DNA from: Henricia sp. BOLD:AAB3569
Taxonomy: Eukaryota > Echinodermata > Asteroidea > Spinulosida > Echinasteridae
Assembly: GCA_037783545.1 (NCBI GenBank)
Contig: JBBELK010000162.1
Location: forward strand, 2,604,001-2,668,000
Direction of reading: 5' to 3'
Length of the DNA stretch: 64,000 nt
The first letter of the stretch is position 1. Every line of letters begins with the position of its first letter. The notes beneath the pieces are model-generated. The model was not told the DNA's origin, did not search any database, and saw nothing but the letters and a program-made list of their open reading frames with translations. Positions 1 through 10,172 of this stretch are shown one piece after another. The translations under genes and the position numbers were made by a program.

Positions 1-205
1 TTCGACGATAACTCGGTCGGTTTAAACGGGAAATTGCTGAAATTTGCAGAACACGTTTGGGATATAGAGTTGTTTAAGCAGGCACAATTTGAAGTTTGTC
101 TGGAAATTCCTTCAGTTCCAAAATAGCGACCACTTCAGACGCAATGTTTCCCGAAAGCGGCGTCTGCTTGTGCGAAAACTGTTCCGGCAGGGAGTTTTTG
201 CTAGA
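1..205. repeat. Satellite A monomer, 205-bp form (exemplar)
   Basis: Reference monomer, taken to start at TTCGACGATAACTCGG. In order it holds a PmeI palindrome GTTTAAAC, an A/T-rich middle, GGAAATTCC, the 31-bp dyad at 136-166, and a GC-richer end (TTCCGGCAGGGAG). The PmeI site is kept in nearly all full monomers, so a PmeI digest should give a 205-bp ladder. The 205-bp length is close to a nucleosome plus linker, as in many centromeric satellites, but that is an analogy only. No CENP-B box is present. Confidence 0.95.
136..166. repeat. Dyad symmetry in satellite A (exemplar of a per-monomer element)
   Basis: CAGACGC at 136-142 and GCGTCTG at 160-166 are perfect inverted repeats of 7 bp with a 17-nt spacer. 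The spacer itself holds TTTCCCGAAA, whose centre lies within half a base of the outer centre, so the two symmetries are nearly coaxial. Monomers with GTCAGACGCATTG keep the 7-bp arms. The element is repeated in essentially every monomer, including the 140-bp ones. A structural role (hairpin or cruciform) is inference. Confidence 0.85.
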
Positions 206-411
206 TTCGACGATAACTCGGTCGGTTTAAACGGGAAATTTGCTGAAATTTGCAGAACACGTTTGGGATATAGAGTTGTTTAAGCAGGCAACATTTGAAG
301 TTTGTCTGGAAATTCCTTCAGTTCCAAAATAGCGACCACTTCAGACGCAATGTTTCCCGAAAGCGGCGTCTGCTTGTGCGAAAACTGTTCCGGCAGGGAG
401 TTTTTGCTAGA
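206..411. repeat. Satellite A monomer, 206-bp form (exemplar)
   Basis: Same monomer with one extra T in the GGGAAATTT run. The 205 and 206 forms are not randomly mixed: each occupies fixed slots in the HORs, so the single-base difference is inherited with the higher-order unit and is not read noise. Confidence 0.93.
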
Positions 412-558
412 TTCGACTATAACTCGGTCGGTTTAAACGGGAAATTTGCTGAAATTTGCAGAACACGTTTGGGATATAGAGTTGTTTAAGCAGGCAAAAT
501 TTAAAGTTTGTCTGGAAATTCCTTCAGTTCCAAAATAGCGACCACTTCAGACGCAATG

Positions 559-568
559 TTTCCGGAAA
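559..568. repeat. Perfect 10-bp palindrome TTTCCGGAAA at the dyad centre (variant monomers)
   Basis: In a subset of A monomers one C-to-G change turns TTTCCCGAAA into the perfect palindrome TTTCCGGAAA. Copies start at 559, 1931, 7488, 9410, 11605, 13248, 14070, 15509, 16331, 17563, 18179 and 19001. They recur at fixed HOR positions, for example 13248, 15509 (2261 bp apart) and 14070, 16331 (2261 bp apart). Confidence 0.85.
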
Positions 569-1438
569 GCGGCGTCTGCTTGTGCGAAAACTGTTCCGGC
601 AGGGAGTTTTTGCTAGATTCGACGATAACTCGGTCGGTTTAAACGGGCAATTGCTGAAATTTGCAGAATACGTTTGGGATACAGAGTTGTTTAAGCAGGC
701 AACCTTTGAAGTTTGTCTGGAAATTCCTTCAGTTCCAAAATAGCGACCACTTCAGACGCAATGTTTCCCGAAAGCGGCGTCTGCTTGTGCGAAAACTGTT
801 CCGGCAGGGAGTTTTTGCTAGATTCGACGATAACTCGGTCGGTTTAAACGGGAAATTGCTGAAATTTGCAGAACACGTTTGGGATATAGAGTTGTTTAAG
901 CAGGCACAATTTGAAGTTTGTCTGGAAATTCCTTCAGTTCCAAAATAGCGACCACGTCAGACGCATTGTTTCCCGAAAGCGGCGTCTGCTTGTGCGAAAA
1001 CTGTTCCGGCAGGGAGTTTTTGCTAGATTCGACGATAACTCGGTCGGTTTAAACGGGAAATTGCTGAAATTTGCAGAACACGTTTGGGATATAGAGTTGT
1101 TTAAGCAGGCACAATTAGAAGTTTGTCTGGAAATTCCTTCAGTTCCAAAATAGCGACCACTTCAGACGCAATGTTTCCCGAAAGCGGCGTCTGCTTGTGC
1201 GAAAACTGTTCCGGCAGGGAGTTTTTGCTAGATTCGACGATAATTCGGTCGGTTTAAACGGGAAATTTGCTGAAATTTGCAGAACACGTTTGGGACATAG
1301 AGTTGTTTAAGCAGGCAAAATTTGAAGTTTGTCTGGAAATTCCTTCAGTTCCAAAATAGCGACCACGTCAGACGCATTGTTTCCCGAAAGCGGCGTCTGC
1401 TTGTGCGAAAACTGTTCCGGCAGGGAGTTTTTGCTAGA

Positions 1439-1578
1439 TTCGACGATAACTCGGTCGGTTTAAACGGGAAATTTGCTGAAATTTGCAGTTCCAAAATAGC
1501 GACCACGTCAGACGCATTGTTTCCCGAAAGCGGCGTCTGCTTGTGCGAAAACTGTGCCGGCAGGGAGTTTTTGCTAGA
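1439..1578. repeat. 140-bp satellite A monomer (66-bp deletion), 1 of 10
   Basis: The stretch from AACACG to CCTTCAG is missing, so TTTGCAG joins directly to TTCCAAAATAG at 1488/1489. Both ends of the lost segment have CAG, a 3-bp junctional homology. All ten copies share the identical junction, so they descend from one deletion that was then amplified. Confidence 0.93.
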
Positions 1579-1666
1579 TTCGACGATAATTCGGTCGGTT
1601 TAAACGGAAAATTGCTGAAATTTGCAGAACACGTTTGGGATATAGAGTTGTTTAAGCAGGCAAAAT

Positions 1667-3038
1667 TTGAAGTTTGTCTGGAAATTCCTTCAGTTCCAAA
1701 ATAGCGACCACTTCAGACGCAATGTTTCCCGAAAGCGGCGTCTGCTTGTGCGAAAACTGTTCCGGCAGGGAGTTTTTGCTAGATTCGACTATAACTCGGT
1801 CGGTTTAAACGGGAAATTTGCTGAAATTTGCAGAACACGTTTGGGATATAGAGTTGTTTAAGCAGGCAAAATTTAAAGTTTGTCTGGAAATTCCTTCAGT
1901 TCCAAAATAGCGACCACTTCAGACGCAATGTTTCCGGAAAGCGGCGTCTGCTTGTGCGAAAACTGTTCCGGCAGGGAGTTTTTGCTAGATTCGACGATAA
2001 CTCGGTCGGTTTAAACGGGCAATTGCTGAAATTTGCAGAATACGTTTGGGATACAGAGTTGTTTAAGCAGGCAACATTTGAAGTTTGTCTGGAAATTCCT
2101 TCAGTTCCAAAATAGCGACCACTTCAGACGCAATGTTTCCCGAAAGCGGCGTCTGCTTGTGCGAAAACTGTTCCGGCAGGGAGTTTTTGCTAGATTCGAC
2201 GATAACTCGGTCGGTTTAAACGGGAAATTGCTGAAATTTGCAGAACACGTTTGGGATATAGAGTTGTTTAAGCAGGCACAATTTGAAGTTTGTCTGGAAA
2301 TTCCTTCAGTTCCAAAATAGCGACCACGTCAGACGCATTGTTTCCCGAAAGCGGCGTCTGCTTGTGCGAAAACTGTTCCGGCAGGGAGTTTTTGCTAGAT
2401 TCGACGATAACTCGGTCGGTTTAAACGGGAAATTGCTGAAATTTGCAGAACACGTTTGGGATATAGAGTTGTTTAAGCAGGCACAATTAGAAGTTTGTCT
2501 GGAAATTCCTTCAGTTCCAAAATAGCGACCACTTCAGACGCAATGTTTCCCGAAAGCGGCGTCTGCTTGTGCGAAAACTGTTCCGGCAGGGAGTTTTTGC
2601 TAGATTCGACGATAATTCGGTCGGTTTAAACGGGAAATTTGCTGAAATTTGCAGAACACGTTTGGGACATAGAGTTGTTTCAGCAGGCAAAATTTGAAGT
2701 TTGTCTGGAAATTCCTTCAGTTCCAAAATAGCGACCACGTCAGACGCATTGTTTCCCGAAAGCGGCGTCTGCTTGTGCGAAAACTGTTCCGGCAGGGAGT
2801 TTTTGCTAGATTCGACGATAACTCGGTCGGTTTAAACGGGAAATTTGCTGAAATTTGCAGTTCCAAAATAGCGACCACGTCAGACGCATTGTTTCCCGAA
2901 AGCGGCGTCTGCTTGTGCGAAAACTGTGCCGGCAGGGAGTTTTTGCTAGATTCGACGATAATTCGGTCGGTTTAAACGGAAAATTGCTGAAATTTGCAGA
3001 ACACGTTTGGGATATAGAGTTGTTTAAGCAGGCAAAAT
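1667..3038. repeat. Satellite A HOR, 1372-bp 7-mer, copy 2
   Basis: Second copy at an exact 1372-bp offset from 295-1666, with all markers in the same order. A private change TTTAAGCAGG to TTTCAGCAGG lies near 2681. The phase offset is unchanged across the copy, so no indel separates the two. Confidence 0.93.
2811..2950. repeat. 140-bp satellite A monomer, 2 of 10
   Basis: Same 66-bp deletion junction at 2860/2861. It lies exactly 1372 bp from the first copy, in the same HOR slot. Confidence 0.93.
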
Positions 3039-3155
3039 TTGAAGTTTGTCTGGAAATTCCTTCAGTTCCAAAATAGCGACCAGTTCAGACGCAATGTTTC
3101 CCGAAAGCGGCGTCTGCTTGTGCGAAAACTGTTCCGGCAGGGAGTTTTTGCTAGA

Positions 3156-3295
3156 TTCGACGATAACTCGGTCGGTTTAAACGGGAAATTTGCTGAAATT
3201 TGCAGTTCCAAAATAGCGACCACGTCAGACGCATTGTTTGCCGAAAGCGGCGTCTGCTTGTGCGAAAACTGTTCCGGCAGGGAGTTTTTGCTAGA
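3156..3295. repeat. 140-bp satellite A monomer, 3 of 10
   Basis: Same junction at 3205/3206, with the additional marker GTTTGCCGAAAG that defines a second lineage of deletion monomers (also at 6176, 8713 and 10701). Confidence 0.93.
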
Positions 3296-3705
3296 TTCGA
3301 CGATAACTCGGTCGGTTTAAACGGGAAATTGCTGAAATTTGCAGAATACGTTTGGGATATAGAGTTGTTTAAGCAGGCACAATTTGAAGTTTGTCTGGAA
3401 ATTCCTTCAGTTCCAAAAGAGCGACCACTTCAGACGCAATGTTTCCCGAAAGCGGCGTCTGCTTGTGCGAAAACTGTGCCGGCAGGGAGTTTTTGCTAGA
3501 TTCGACGATAATTCGGTCGGTTTAAACGGGAAATTGCTGAAATTTGCAGAACACGTTTGGGATATAGAGTTGTTTAAGCAGGCAAAATTTGAAGTTTGTC
3601 TGGAAATTCCTTCAGTTCCAAAATAGCGACCACTTCAGACGCAATGTTTCCCGAAAGCGGCGTCTGCTTGTGCGAAAACTGTTCCGGCAGGGAGTTTTTG
3701 CTAGA

Positions 3706-3909
3706 TTCGACGATAACTCGGTCGGTTTAAACGGGAAATTGCTGAAATTTGCCTAACACGTTTGGGATATAGAGTTGTTTAAGCAGGCAAAATATGAAGT
3801 TTGTCTGGAAATTCTTTCAGTTCCAAAATAGCGACCACTTCGGACGCAATGTTTTCCGAAAGCGGCGTCTGCTTGTGCGAACTGTGCCGGCAGGGAGTTT
3901 TTTGCTAGA
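3706..3909. repeat. Satellite A indel-variant monomer (204 bp), 1 of 5
   Basis: GTGCGAAAACTG is shortened by two bases to GTGCGAACTG, and the T run of GAGTTTTTGC gains one T. It also has AAATTCTTTCAG, CTTCGGACGC and GTTTTCCG. The same set of changes occurs in five monomers, marking common descent. Confidence 0.9.
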
Positions 3910-4114
3910 TTCGACGATAACTCGGTCGGTTTAAACGGGAAATTGCTGAAATTTGCAGAACACGTTTGGGATATAGAGTTGTTTAAGCAGGCACAATTTG
4001 AAGTTTATCTGGAAATTCCTTCAGTTCCAAAATAGCGACCACTTCAGACGCAATGTTTCCCGAAAGCGGCGTCTGCTTGTGCGAAAACTGTTCCGGCAGG
4101 GAGTTTTTGCTAGA

Positions 4115-4254
4115 TTCGACGATAACTCGGTCGGTTTAAACGGGAAATTTGCTGAAATTTGCAGTTCCAAAATAGCGACCACGTCAGACGCATTGTTTCC
4201 CGAAAGCGGCGTCTGCTTGTGCGAAAACTGTTCCGGCAGGGAGTTTTTGCTAGA
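4115..4254. repeat. 140-bp satellite A monomer, 4 of 10
   Basis: Same junction at 4164/4165. It is followed by the GGGCAATTG/GATACAGAG monomer, unlike copies 1 and 2. Confidence 0.93.
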
Positions 4255-4342
4255 TTCGACGATAACTCGGTCGGTTTAAACGGGCAATTGCTGAAATTTG
4301 CAGAATACGTTTGGGATACAGAGTTGTTTAAGCAGGCAACAT

Positions 4343-5303
4343 TTGAAGTTTGTCTGGAAATTCCTTCAGTTCCAAAATAGCGACCACTTCGGACGCAATG
4401 TTTCCCGAAAGCGGCGTCTGCTTGTGCGAAAACTGTTCCGGCAGGGAGTTTTTGCTAGATTCGACGATAACTCGGTCGGTTTAAACGGGAAATTGCTGAA
4501 ATTTGCAGAACACGTTTGGGATATAGAGTTGTTTAAGCAGGCACAATTTGAAGTTTGTCTGGAAATTCCTTCAGTTCCAAAATAGCGACCACGTCAGACG
4601 CATTGTTTCCCGAAAGCGGCGTCTGCTTGTGCGAAAACTGTTCCGGCAGGGAGTTTTTGCTAGATTCGACGATAACTCGGTCGGTTTAAACGGGAAATTG
4701 CTGAAATTTGCAGAACACGTTTGGGATATAGAGTTGTTTAAGCAGGCACAATTAGAAGTTTGTCTGGAAATTCCTTCAGTTCCAAAATAGCGACCACTTC
4801 AGACGCAATGTTTCCCGAAAGCGGCGTCTGCTTGTGCGAAAACTGTTCCGGCAGGGAGTTTTTGCTAGATTCGACGATAAATCGGTCGGTTTAAACGGGA
4901 AATTTGCTGAAATTTGCAGAACACGTTTGGGACATAGAGTTGTTTAAGCAGGCAAAATTTGAAGTTTGTCTGGAAATTCCTTCAGTTCCAAAATAGCGAC
5001 CACGTCAGACGCATTGTTTCCCGAAAGCGGCGTCTGCTTGTGCGAAAACTGTTCCGGCAGGGAGTTTTTGCTAGATTCGACGATAACTCGGTCGGTTTAA
5101 ACGGGAAATTTGCTGAAATTTGCAGTTCCAAAATAGCGACCACGTCAGACGCATTGTTTCCCGAAAGCGGCGTCTGCTTGTGCGAAAACTGTGCCGGCAG
5201 GGAGTTTTTGCTAGATTCGACGATAATTCGGTCGGTTTAAACGGAAAATTGCTGAAATTTGCAGAACACGTTTGGGATATAGAGTTGTTTAAGCAGGCAA
5301 AAT
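4343..5303. repeat. Satellite A HOR, partial copy of the 1372-bp unit
   Basis: This 961-bp segment matches 706-1666 at a constant offset of 3637 bp: GATACAGAG monomer, GTCAGACGC monomer, ATTAGAAG monomer, GGGACATAG monomer and a 140-bp monomer. It is followed at 5304-5648 by a tandem duplication of its own last 345 bp (full plus 140-bp monomer). Confidence 0.88.
5076..5215. repeat. 140-bp satellite A monomer, 5 of 10
   Basis: Same junction at 5125/5126. It belongs to the partial 1372-bp HOR copy. Confidence 0.93.
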
Positions 5304-5648
5304 TTGAAGTTTGTCTGGAAATTCCTTCAGTTTCAAAATAGCGACCACGTCAGACGCATTGTTTCCCGAAAGCGGCGTCTGCTTGTGCGAAAACTGTTCC
5401 GGCAGGGAGTTTTTGCTAGATTCGACGATAACTCGGTCGGTTTAAACGGGAAATTTGCTGAAATTTGCAGTTCCAAAATAGCGACCACGTCAGACGCATT
5501 GTTTCCCGAAAGCGGTGTCTGCTTGTGCGAAAACTGTGCCGGCAGGGAGTTTTTGCTAGATTCGACGATAATTCGGTCGGTTTAAACGGAAAATTGCTGT
5601 AATTTGCAGAACACGTTTGGGATATAGAGTTGTTTAAGCAGGCAAAAT
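5304..5648. repeat. Local 345-bp duplication (full plus 140-bp A monomer)
   Basis: Repeats 4959-5303, including the deletion junction (now at 5468) and the GTGCCGGC marker. It carries small private changes (GCGGTGTCTG near 5514, TGCTGTAATTTG near 5597). It shows amplification in steps smaller than the HOR. Confidence 0.85.
5421..5560. repeat. 140-bp satellite A monomer, 6 of 10
   Basis: Same junction at 5470/5471. It is a tandem duplicate of copy 5 and carries the private change GCGGTGTCTG, which breaks one arm of the dyad. Confidence 0.92.
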
Positions 5649-6403
5649 TTGAAGTTTGTCTGGAAATTCCTTCAGTTCCAAAATAGCGACCACTTCAGAC
5701 GCAATGTTTCCCGAAAGCGGCGTCTGCTTGTGCGAAAACTGTTCTGGCAGGGAATTTTTGCTAGAGTCGACGATAACTCGGTCGGTTTAAACGGGAAATT
5801 GCTGAAATTTGCAGAACACGTTTGGGATATAGAGTTGTTTAAGCAGGCAAAATTTGAAGTTTGTCTGGAAATTCCTTCAGTTCCAAAATAACGACCACGT
5901 CAGACGCATTGTTTCCCGAAAGCGGCGTCTGCTTGTGCGAAAACTGTTCCGGCAGGGAGTTTTTGCTAGATTCGACGATAACTCGGTCGGTTTAAACGAG
6001 AATTTGCTGAAATTTGCAGAACACGTTTGGGATATAGAGTTGTTTAAGCAGGCAAAATTTGAAGTTTGTCTGGAAATTCCTTCAGTTCCAAAATAGCGAC
6101 CAGTTCAGACGCAATGTTTCCCGAAAGCGGCGTCTGCTTGTGCGAAAACTGTTCCGGCAGGGAGTTTTTGCTAGATTCGACGATAACTCGGTCGGTTTAA
6201 ACGGGAAATTTGCTGAAATTTGCAGTTCCAAAATAGCGACCACGTCAGACGCATTGTTTGCCGAAAGCGGCGTCTGCTTGTGCGAAAACTGTTCCGGCAG
6301 GGAGTTTTTGCTAGATTCGACGATAACTCGGTCGGTTTAAACGGGAAATTGCTGAAATTTGCAGAATACGTTTGGGATATAGAGTTGTTTAAGCAGGCAC
6401 AAT
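5649..6403. repeat. Satellite A 4-mer block, copy 1
   Basis: Three full monomers plus one 140-bp monomer, marked by GTTCTGGCAGG, CCAAAATAACGACC and GACCAGTTCAG in that order. The same order occurs at 8185-8940 and 10173-10928. This copy has private changes (GGAATTTTTGCTAGAGTCG near 5752; AAACGAGAATTTG near 5996). Confidence 0.87.
6176..6315. repeat. 140-bp satellite A monomer, 7 of 10
   Basis: Same junction at 6225/6226, GTTTGCCG lineage, 3020 bp from copy 3. Confidence 0.93.
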
Positions 6404-6725
6404 TTGAAGTTTGTCTGGAAATTCCTTCAGTTCCAAAAGAGCGACCACTTCAGACGCAATGTTTCCCGAAAGCGGCGTCTGCTTGTGCGAAAACTGTGCC
6501 GGCAGGGAGTTTTTGCTAGATTCGACGATAATTCGGTCGGTTTAAACGGGAAATTGCTGAAATTTGCAGAACACGTTTGGGATATAGAGTTGTTTAAGCA
6601 GGCAAAATTTGAAGTTTGTCTGGAAATTCCTTCAGTTCCAAAATAGCGACCACTTCAGACGCAATGTTTCCCGAAAGCGGCGTCTGCTTGTGCGAAAACT
6701 GTTCCGGCAGGGAGTTTTTGCTAGA

Positions 6726-6929
6726 TTCGACGATAACTCGGTCGGTTTAAACGGGAAATTGCTGAAATTTGCCTAACACGTTTGGGATATAGAGTTGTTT
6801 AAGCAGGCAAAATATGAAGTTTGTCTGGAAATTCTTTCAGTTCCAAAATAGCGACCACTTCGGACGCAATGTTTTCCGAAAGCGGCGTCTGCTTGTGCGA
6901 ACTGTGCCGGCAGGGAGTTTTTTGCTAGA
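6726..6929. repeat. Satellite A indel-variant monomer (204 bp), 2 of 5
   Basis: Identical marker set, 3020 bp from the first copy, within the duplicated block. Confidence 0.9.
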
Positions 6930-7956
6930 TTCGACGATAACTCGGTCGGTTTAAACGGGAAATTGCTGAAATTTGCAGAACACGTTTGGGATATAGAGTT
7001 GTTTAAGCAGGCACAATTTGAAGTTTGTCTGGAAATTCCTTCAGTTCCAAAATAGCGACCACTTCAGACGCAATGTTTCCCGAAAGCGGCGTCTGCTTGT
7101 GCGAAAACTGTTCCGGCAGGGAGTTTTTGCTAGATTCGACGATAACTCGGTCGGTTTAAACGGGAAATTTGCTGAAATTTGCAGAACACGTTTGGGATAT
7201 AGAGTTGTTTAAGCAGGCAACATTTGAAGTTTGTCTGGAAATTCCTTTAGTTCCAAAATAGCGACCACTTCAGACGCAATGTTTCCCGAAAGCGGCGTCT
7301 GCTTGTGCGAAAACTGTTCCGGCAGGGAGTTTTTGCTAGATTCGACTATAACTCGGTCGGTTTAAACGGGAAATTTGCTGAAATTTGCAGAACACGTTTG
7401 GGATATAGAGTTGTTTAAGCAGGCAAAATTTGAAGTTTGTCTGGAAATTCCTTCAGTTCCAAAATAGCGACCACTTCAGACGCAATGTTTCCGGAAAGCG
7501 GCGTCTGCTTGTGCGAAAACTGTTCCGGCAGGGAGTTTTTGCTAGATTCGACGATAACTCGGTCGGTTTAAACGGGCAATTGCTGAAATTTGCAGAATAC
7601 GTTTGGGATACAGAGTTGTTTAAGCAGGCAACATTTGAAGTTTGTCTGGAAATTCCTTCAGTTCCAAAATAGCGACCACTTCAGACGCAATGTTTCCCGA
7701 AAGCGGCGTCTGCTTGTGCGAAAACTGTTCCGGCAGGGAGTTTTTGCTAGATTCGACGATAACTCGGTCGGTTTAAACGGGAAATTGCTGAAATTTGCAG
7801 AACACGTTTGGGATATAGAGTTGTTTAAGCAGGCAAAATTTGAAGTTTGTCTGGAAATTCCTTCAGTTCCAAAATAGCGACCACGTCAGACGCATTGTTT
7901 CCCGAAAGCGGCGTCTGCTTGTGCGAAAACTGTTCCGGCAGGGAGTTTTTGCTAGA

Positions 7957-8096
7957 TTCGACGATAACTCGGTCGGTTTAAACGGGAAATTTGCTGAAAT
8001 TTGCAGTTCCAAAATAGCGACCACGTCAGACGCATTGTTTCCCGAAAGCGGCGTCTGCTTGTGCGAAAACTGTGCCGGCAGGGAGTTTTTGCTAGA
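7957..8096. repeat. 140-bp satellite A monomer, 8 of 10
   Basis: Same junction at 8006/8007, GTTTCCCG lineage, 2536 bp from copy 6. Confidence 0.93.
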
Positions 8097-8184
8097 TTCG
8101 ACGATAATTCGGTCGGTTTAAACGGAAAATTGCTGAAATTTGCAGAACACGTTTGGGATATAGAGTTGTTTAAGCAGGCAAAAT

Positions 8185-8940
8185 TTGAAGTTTGTCTGGA
8201 AATTCCTTCAGTTCCAAAATAGCGACCACTTCAGACGCAATGTTTCCCGAAAGCGGCGTCTGCTTGTGCGAAAACTGTTCTGGCAGGGAGTTTTTGCTAG
8301 ATTCGACGATAACTCGGTCGGTTTAAACGGGAAATTGCTGAAATTTGCAGAACACGTTTGGGATATAGAGTTGTTTAAGCAGGCAAAATTTGAAGTTTGT
8401 CTGGAAATTCCTTCAGTTCCAAAATAACGACCACGTCAGACGCATTGTTTCCCGAAAGCGGCGTCTGCTTGTGCGAAAACTGTTCCGGCAGGGAGTTTTT
8501 GCTAGATTCGACGATAACTCGGTCGGTTTAAACGGGAAATTTGCTGAAATTTGCAGAACACGTTTGGGATATAGAGTTGTTTAAGCAGGCAAAATTTGAA
8601 GTTTGTCTGGAAATTCCTTCAGTTCCAAAATAGCGACCAGTTCAGACGCAATGTTTCCCGAAAGCGGCGTCTGCTTGTGCGAAAACTGTTCCGGCAGGGA
8701 GTTTTTGCTAGATTCGACGATAACTCGGTCGGTTTAAACGGGAAATTTGCTGAAATTTGCAGTTCCAAAATAGCGACCACGTCAGACGCATTGTTTGCCG
8801 AAAGCGGCGTCTGCTTGTGCGAAAACTGTTCCGGCAGGGAGTTTTTGCTAGATTCGACGATAACTCGGTCGGTTTAAACGGGAAATTGCTGAAATTTGCA
8901 GAATACGTTTGGGATATAGAGTTGTTTAAGCAGGCACAAT
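8185..8940. repeat. Satellite A 4-mer block, copy 2
   Basis: Offset 2536-2537 bp from copy 1 and 1988 bp from copy 3, with the same order of TTCTGGC, AATAACGACC and GACCAGTTC markers and a 140-bp monomer with GTTTGCCG. Confidence 0.87.
8713..8852. repeat. 140-bp satellite A monomer, 9 of 10
   Basis: Same junction at 8762/8763, GTTTGCCG lineage. Confidence 0.93.
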
Positions 8941-10172
8941 TTGAAGTTTGTCTGGAAATTCCTTCAGTTCCAAAAGAGCGACCACTTCAGACGCAATGTT
9001 TCCCGAAAGCGGCGTCTGCTTGTGCGAAAACTGTGCCGGCAGGGAGTTTTTGCTAGATTCGACGATAATTCGGTCGGTTTAAACGGGAAATTGCTGAAAT
9101 TTGCAGAACACGTTTGGGATATAGAGTTGTTTAAGCAGGCAAAATTTGAAGTTTGTCTGGAAATTCCTTCAGTTCCAAAATAGCGACCACTTCAGACGCA
9201 ATGTTTCCCGAAAGCGGCGTCTGCTTGTGCGAAAACTGTTCCGGCAGGGAGTTTTTGCTAGATTCGACGATAACTCGGTCGGTTTAAACGGGAAATTTGC
9301 TGAAATTTGCAGAACACGTTTGGGATATAGAGTTGTTTAAGCAGGCAAAATTTGAAGTTTGTCTGGAAATTCCTTCAGTTCCAAAATAGCGACCACTTCA
9401 GACGCAATGTTTCCGGAAAGCGGCGTCTGCTTGTGCGAAAACTGTTCCGGCAGGGAGTTTTTGCTAGATTCGACGATAACTCGGTCGGTTTAAACGGGAA
9501 ATTGCTGAAATTTGCAGAATACGTTTGGGATATAGAGTTGTTTAAGCACGCACAATTTGAAGTTTGTCTGGAAATTCCTTCAGTTCCAAAATAGCGACCA
9601 CTTCAGACGCAATGTTTCCCGAAAGCGGCGTCTGCTTGTGCGAAAACTGTGCCGGCAGGGAGTTTTTGCTAGATTCGACGATAATTCGGTCGGTTTAAAC
9701 GGGAAATTGCTGAAATTTGCAGAATACGTTTGGGATATAGAGTTGTTTAAGCAGGAAAAATATGAAGTTTGTCTGGAAATTCCTTTAGTTCCAAAATAGC
9801 GACCACTTCAGACGCAATGTTTCCCGAAAGCGGCGTCTGCTTGTGCGAAAACTGTTCCGGCAGGGAGTTTTTGCTAGATTCGACGATAACTCGGTCGGTT
9901 TAAACGGGAAATTGCTGAAATTTGCAGAACACGTTTGGGATATAGAGTTGTTTAAGCAGGCACAATTTGAAGTTTGTCTGGAAATTCCTTCAGTTCCAAA
10001 ATAGCGACCACGTCAGACGCATTGTTTCCCGAAAGCGGCGTCTGCTTGTGCGAAAACTGTTCCGGCAGGGAGTTTTTGCTAGATTCGACGATAACTCGGT
10101 CGGTTTAAACGGGAAATTTGCTGAAATTTGCAGAACACGTTTGGGATATAGAGTTGTTTAAGCAGGCAACAT

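Larger units (their letters stand above)
295..1666. repeat. Satellite A HOR, 1372-bp 7-mer, copy 1
   Basis: Six full monomers plus one 140-bp monomer (206+205+205+205+206+345 bp). Markers in order: TTCGACTATAAC, AATTTAAAGTTTG, TTTCCGGAAA with a GATACAGAG monomer, GTCAGACGCATTG, ACAATTAGAAG, GGGACATAGAG, then the 66-bp-deletion monomer. The same order repeats 1372 bp downstream with only a few differences. Confidence 0.93.
3039..4164. repeat. Satellite A duplicated block, copy 1 (about 1.13 kb)
   Basis: Near-identical to 6059-7184 at an offset of 3020 bp. Markers: GACCAGTTCAG, 140-bp monomer with GTTTGCCGAAAG, CCAAAAGAGCGACC, TTTGCCTAACACG, and the GTGCGAACTG/TTTTTTGC monomer. One visible difference is GTTTATCTGG near 4014 versus GTTTGTCTGG. 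Identity ends where this copy enters the 66-bp-deletion junction and the other does not. Confidence 0.88.
6059..7184. repeat. Satellite A duplicated block, copy 2 (about 1.13 kb)
   Basis: Second copy of 3039-4164, with the same five markers in order. Its first part (GACCAGTTCAG, 140-bp monomer, CCAAAAGAGCG) also recurs at 8596-9145, which lacks the TTTGCCTAACACG and GTGCGAACTG monomers. Confidence 0.88.

Noticed and set aside
2511-2738. Minus-strand frame of 75 codons in satellite A
   Set aside because: It exists only because a private TTTAAGC to TTTCAGC change removes a stop in one monomer.
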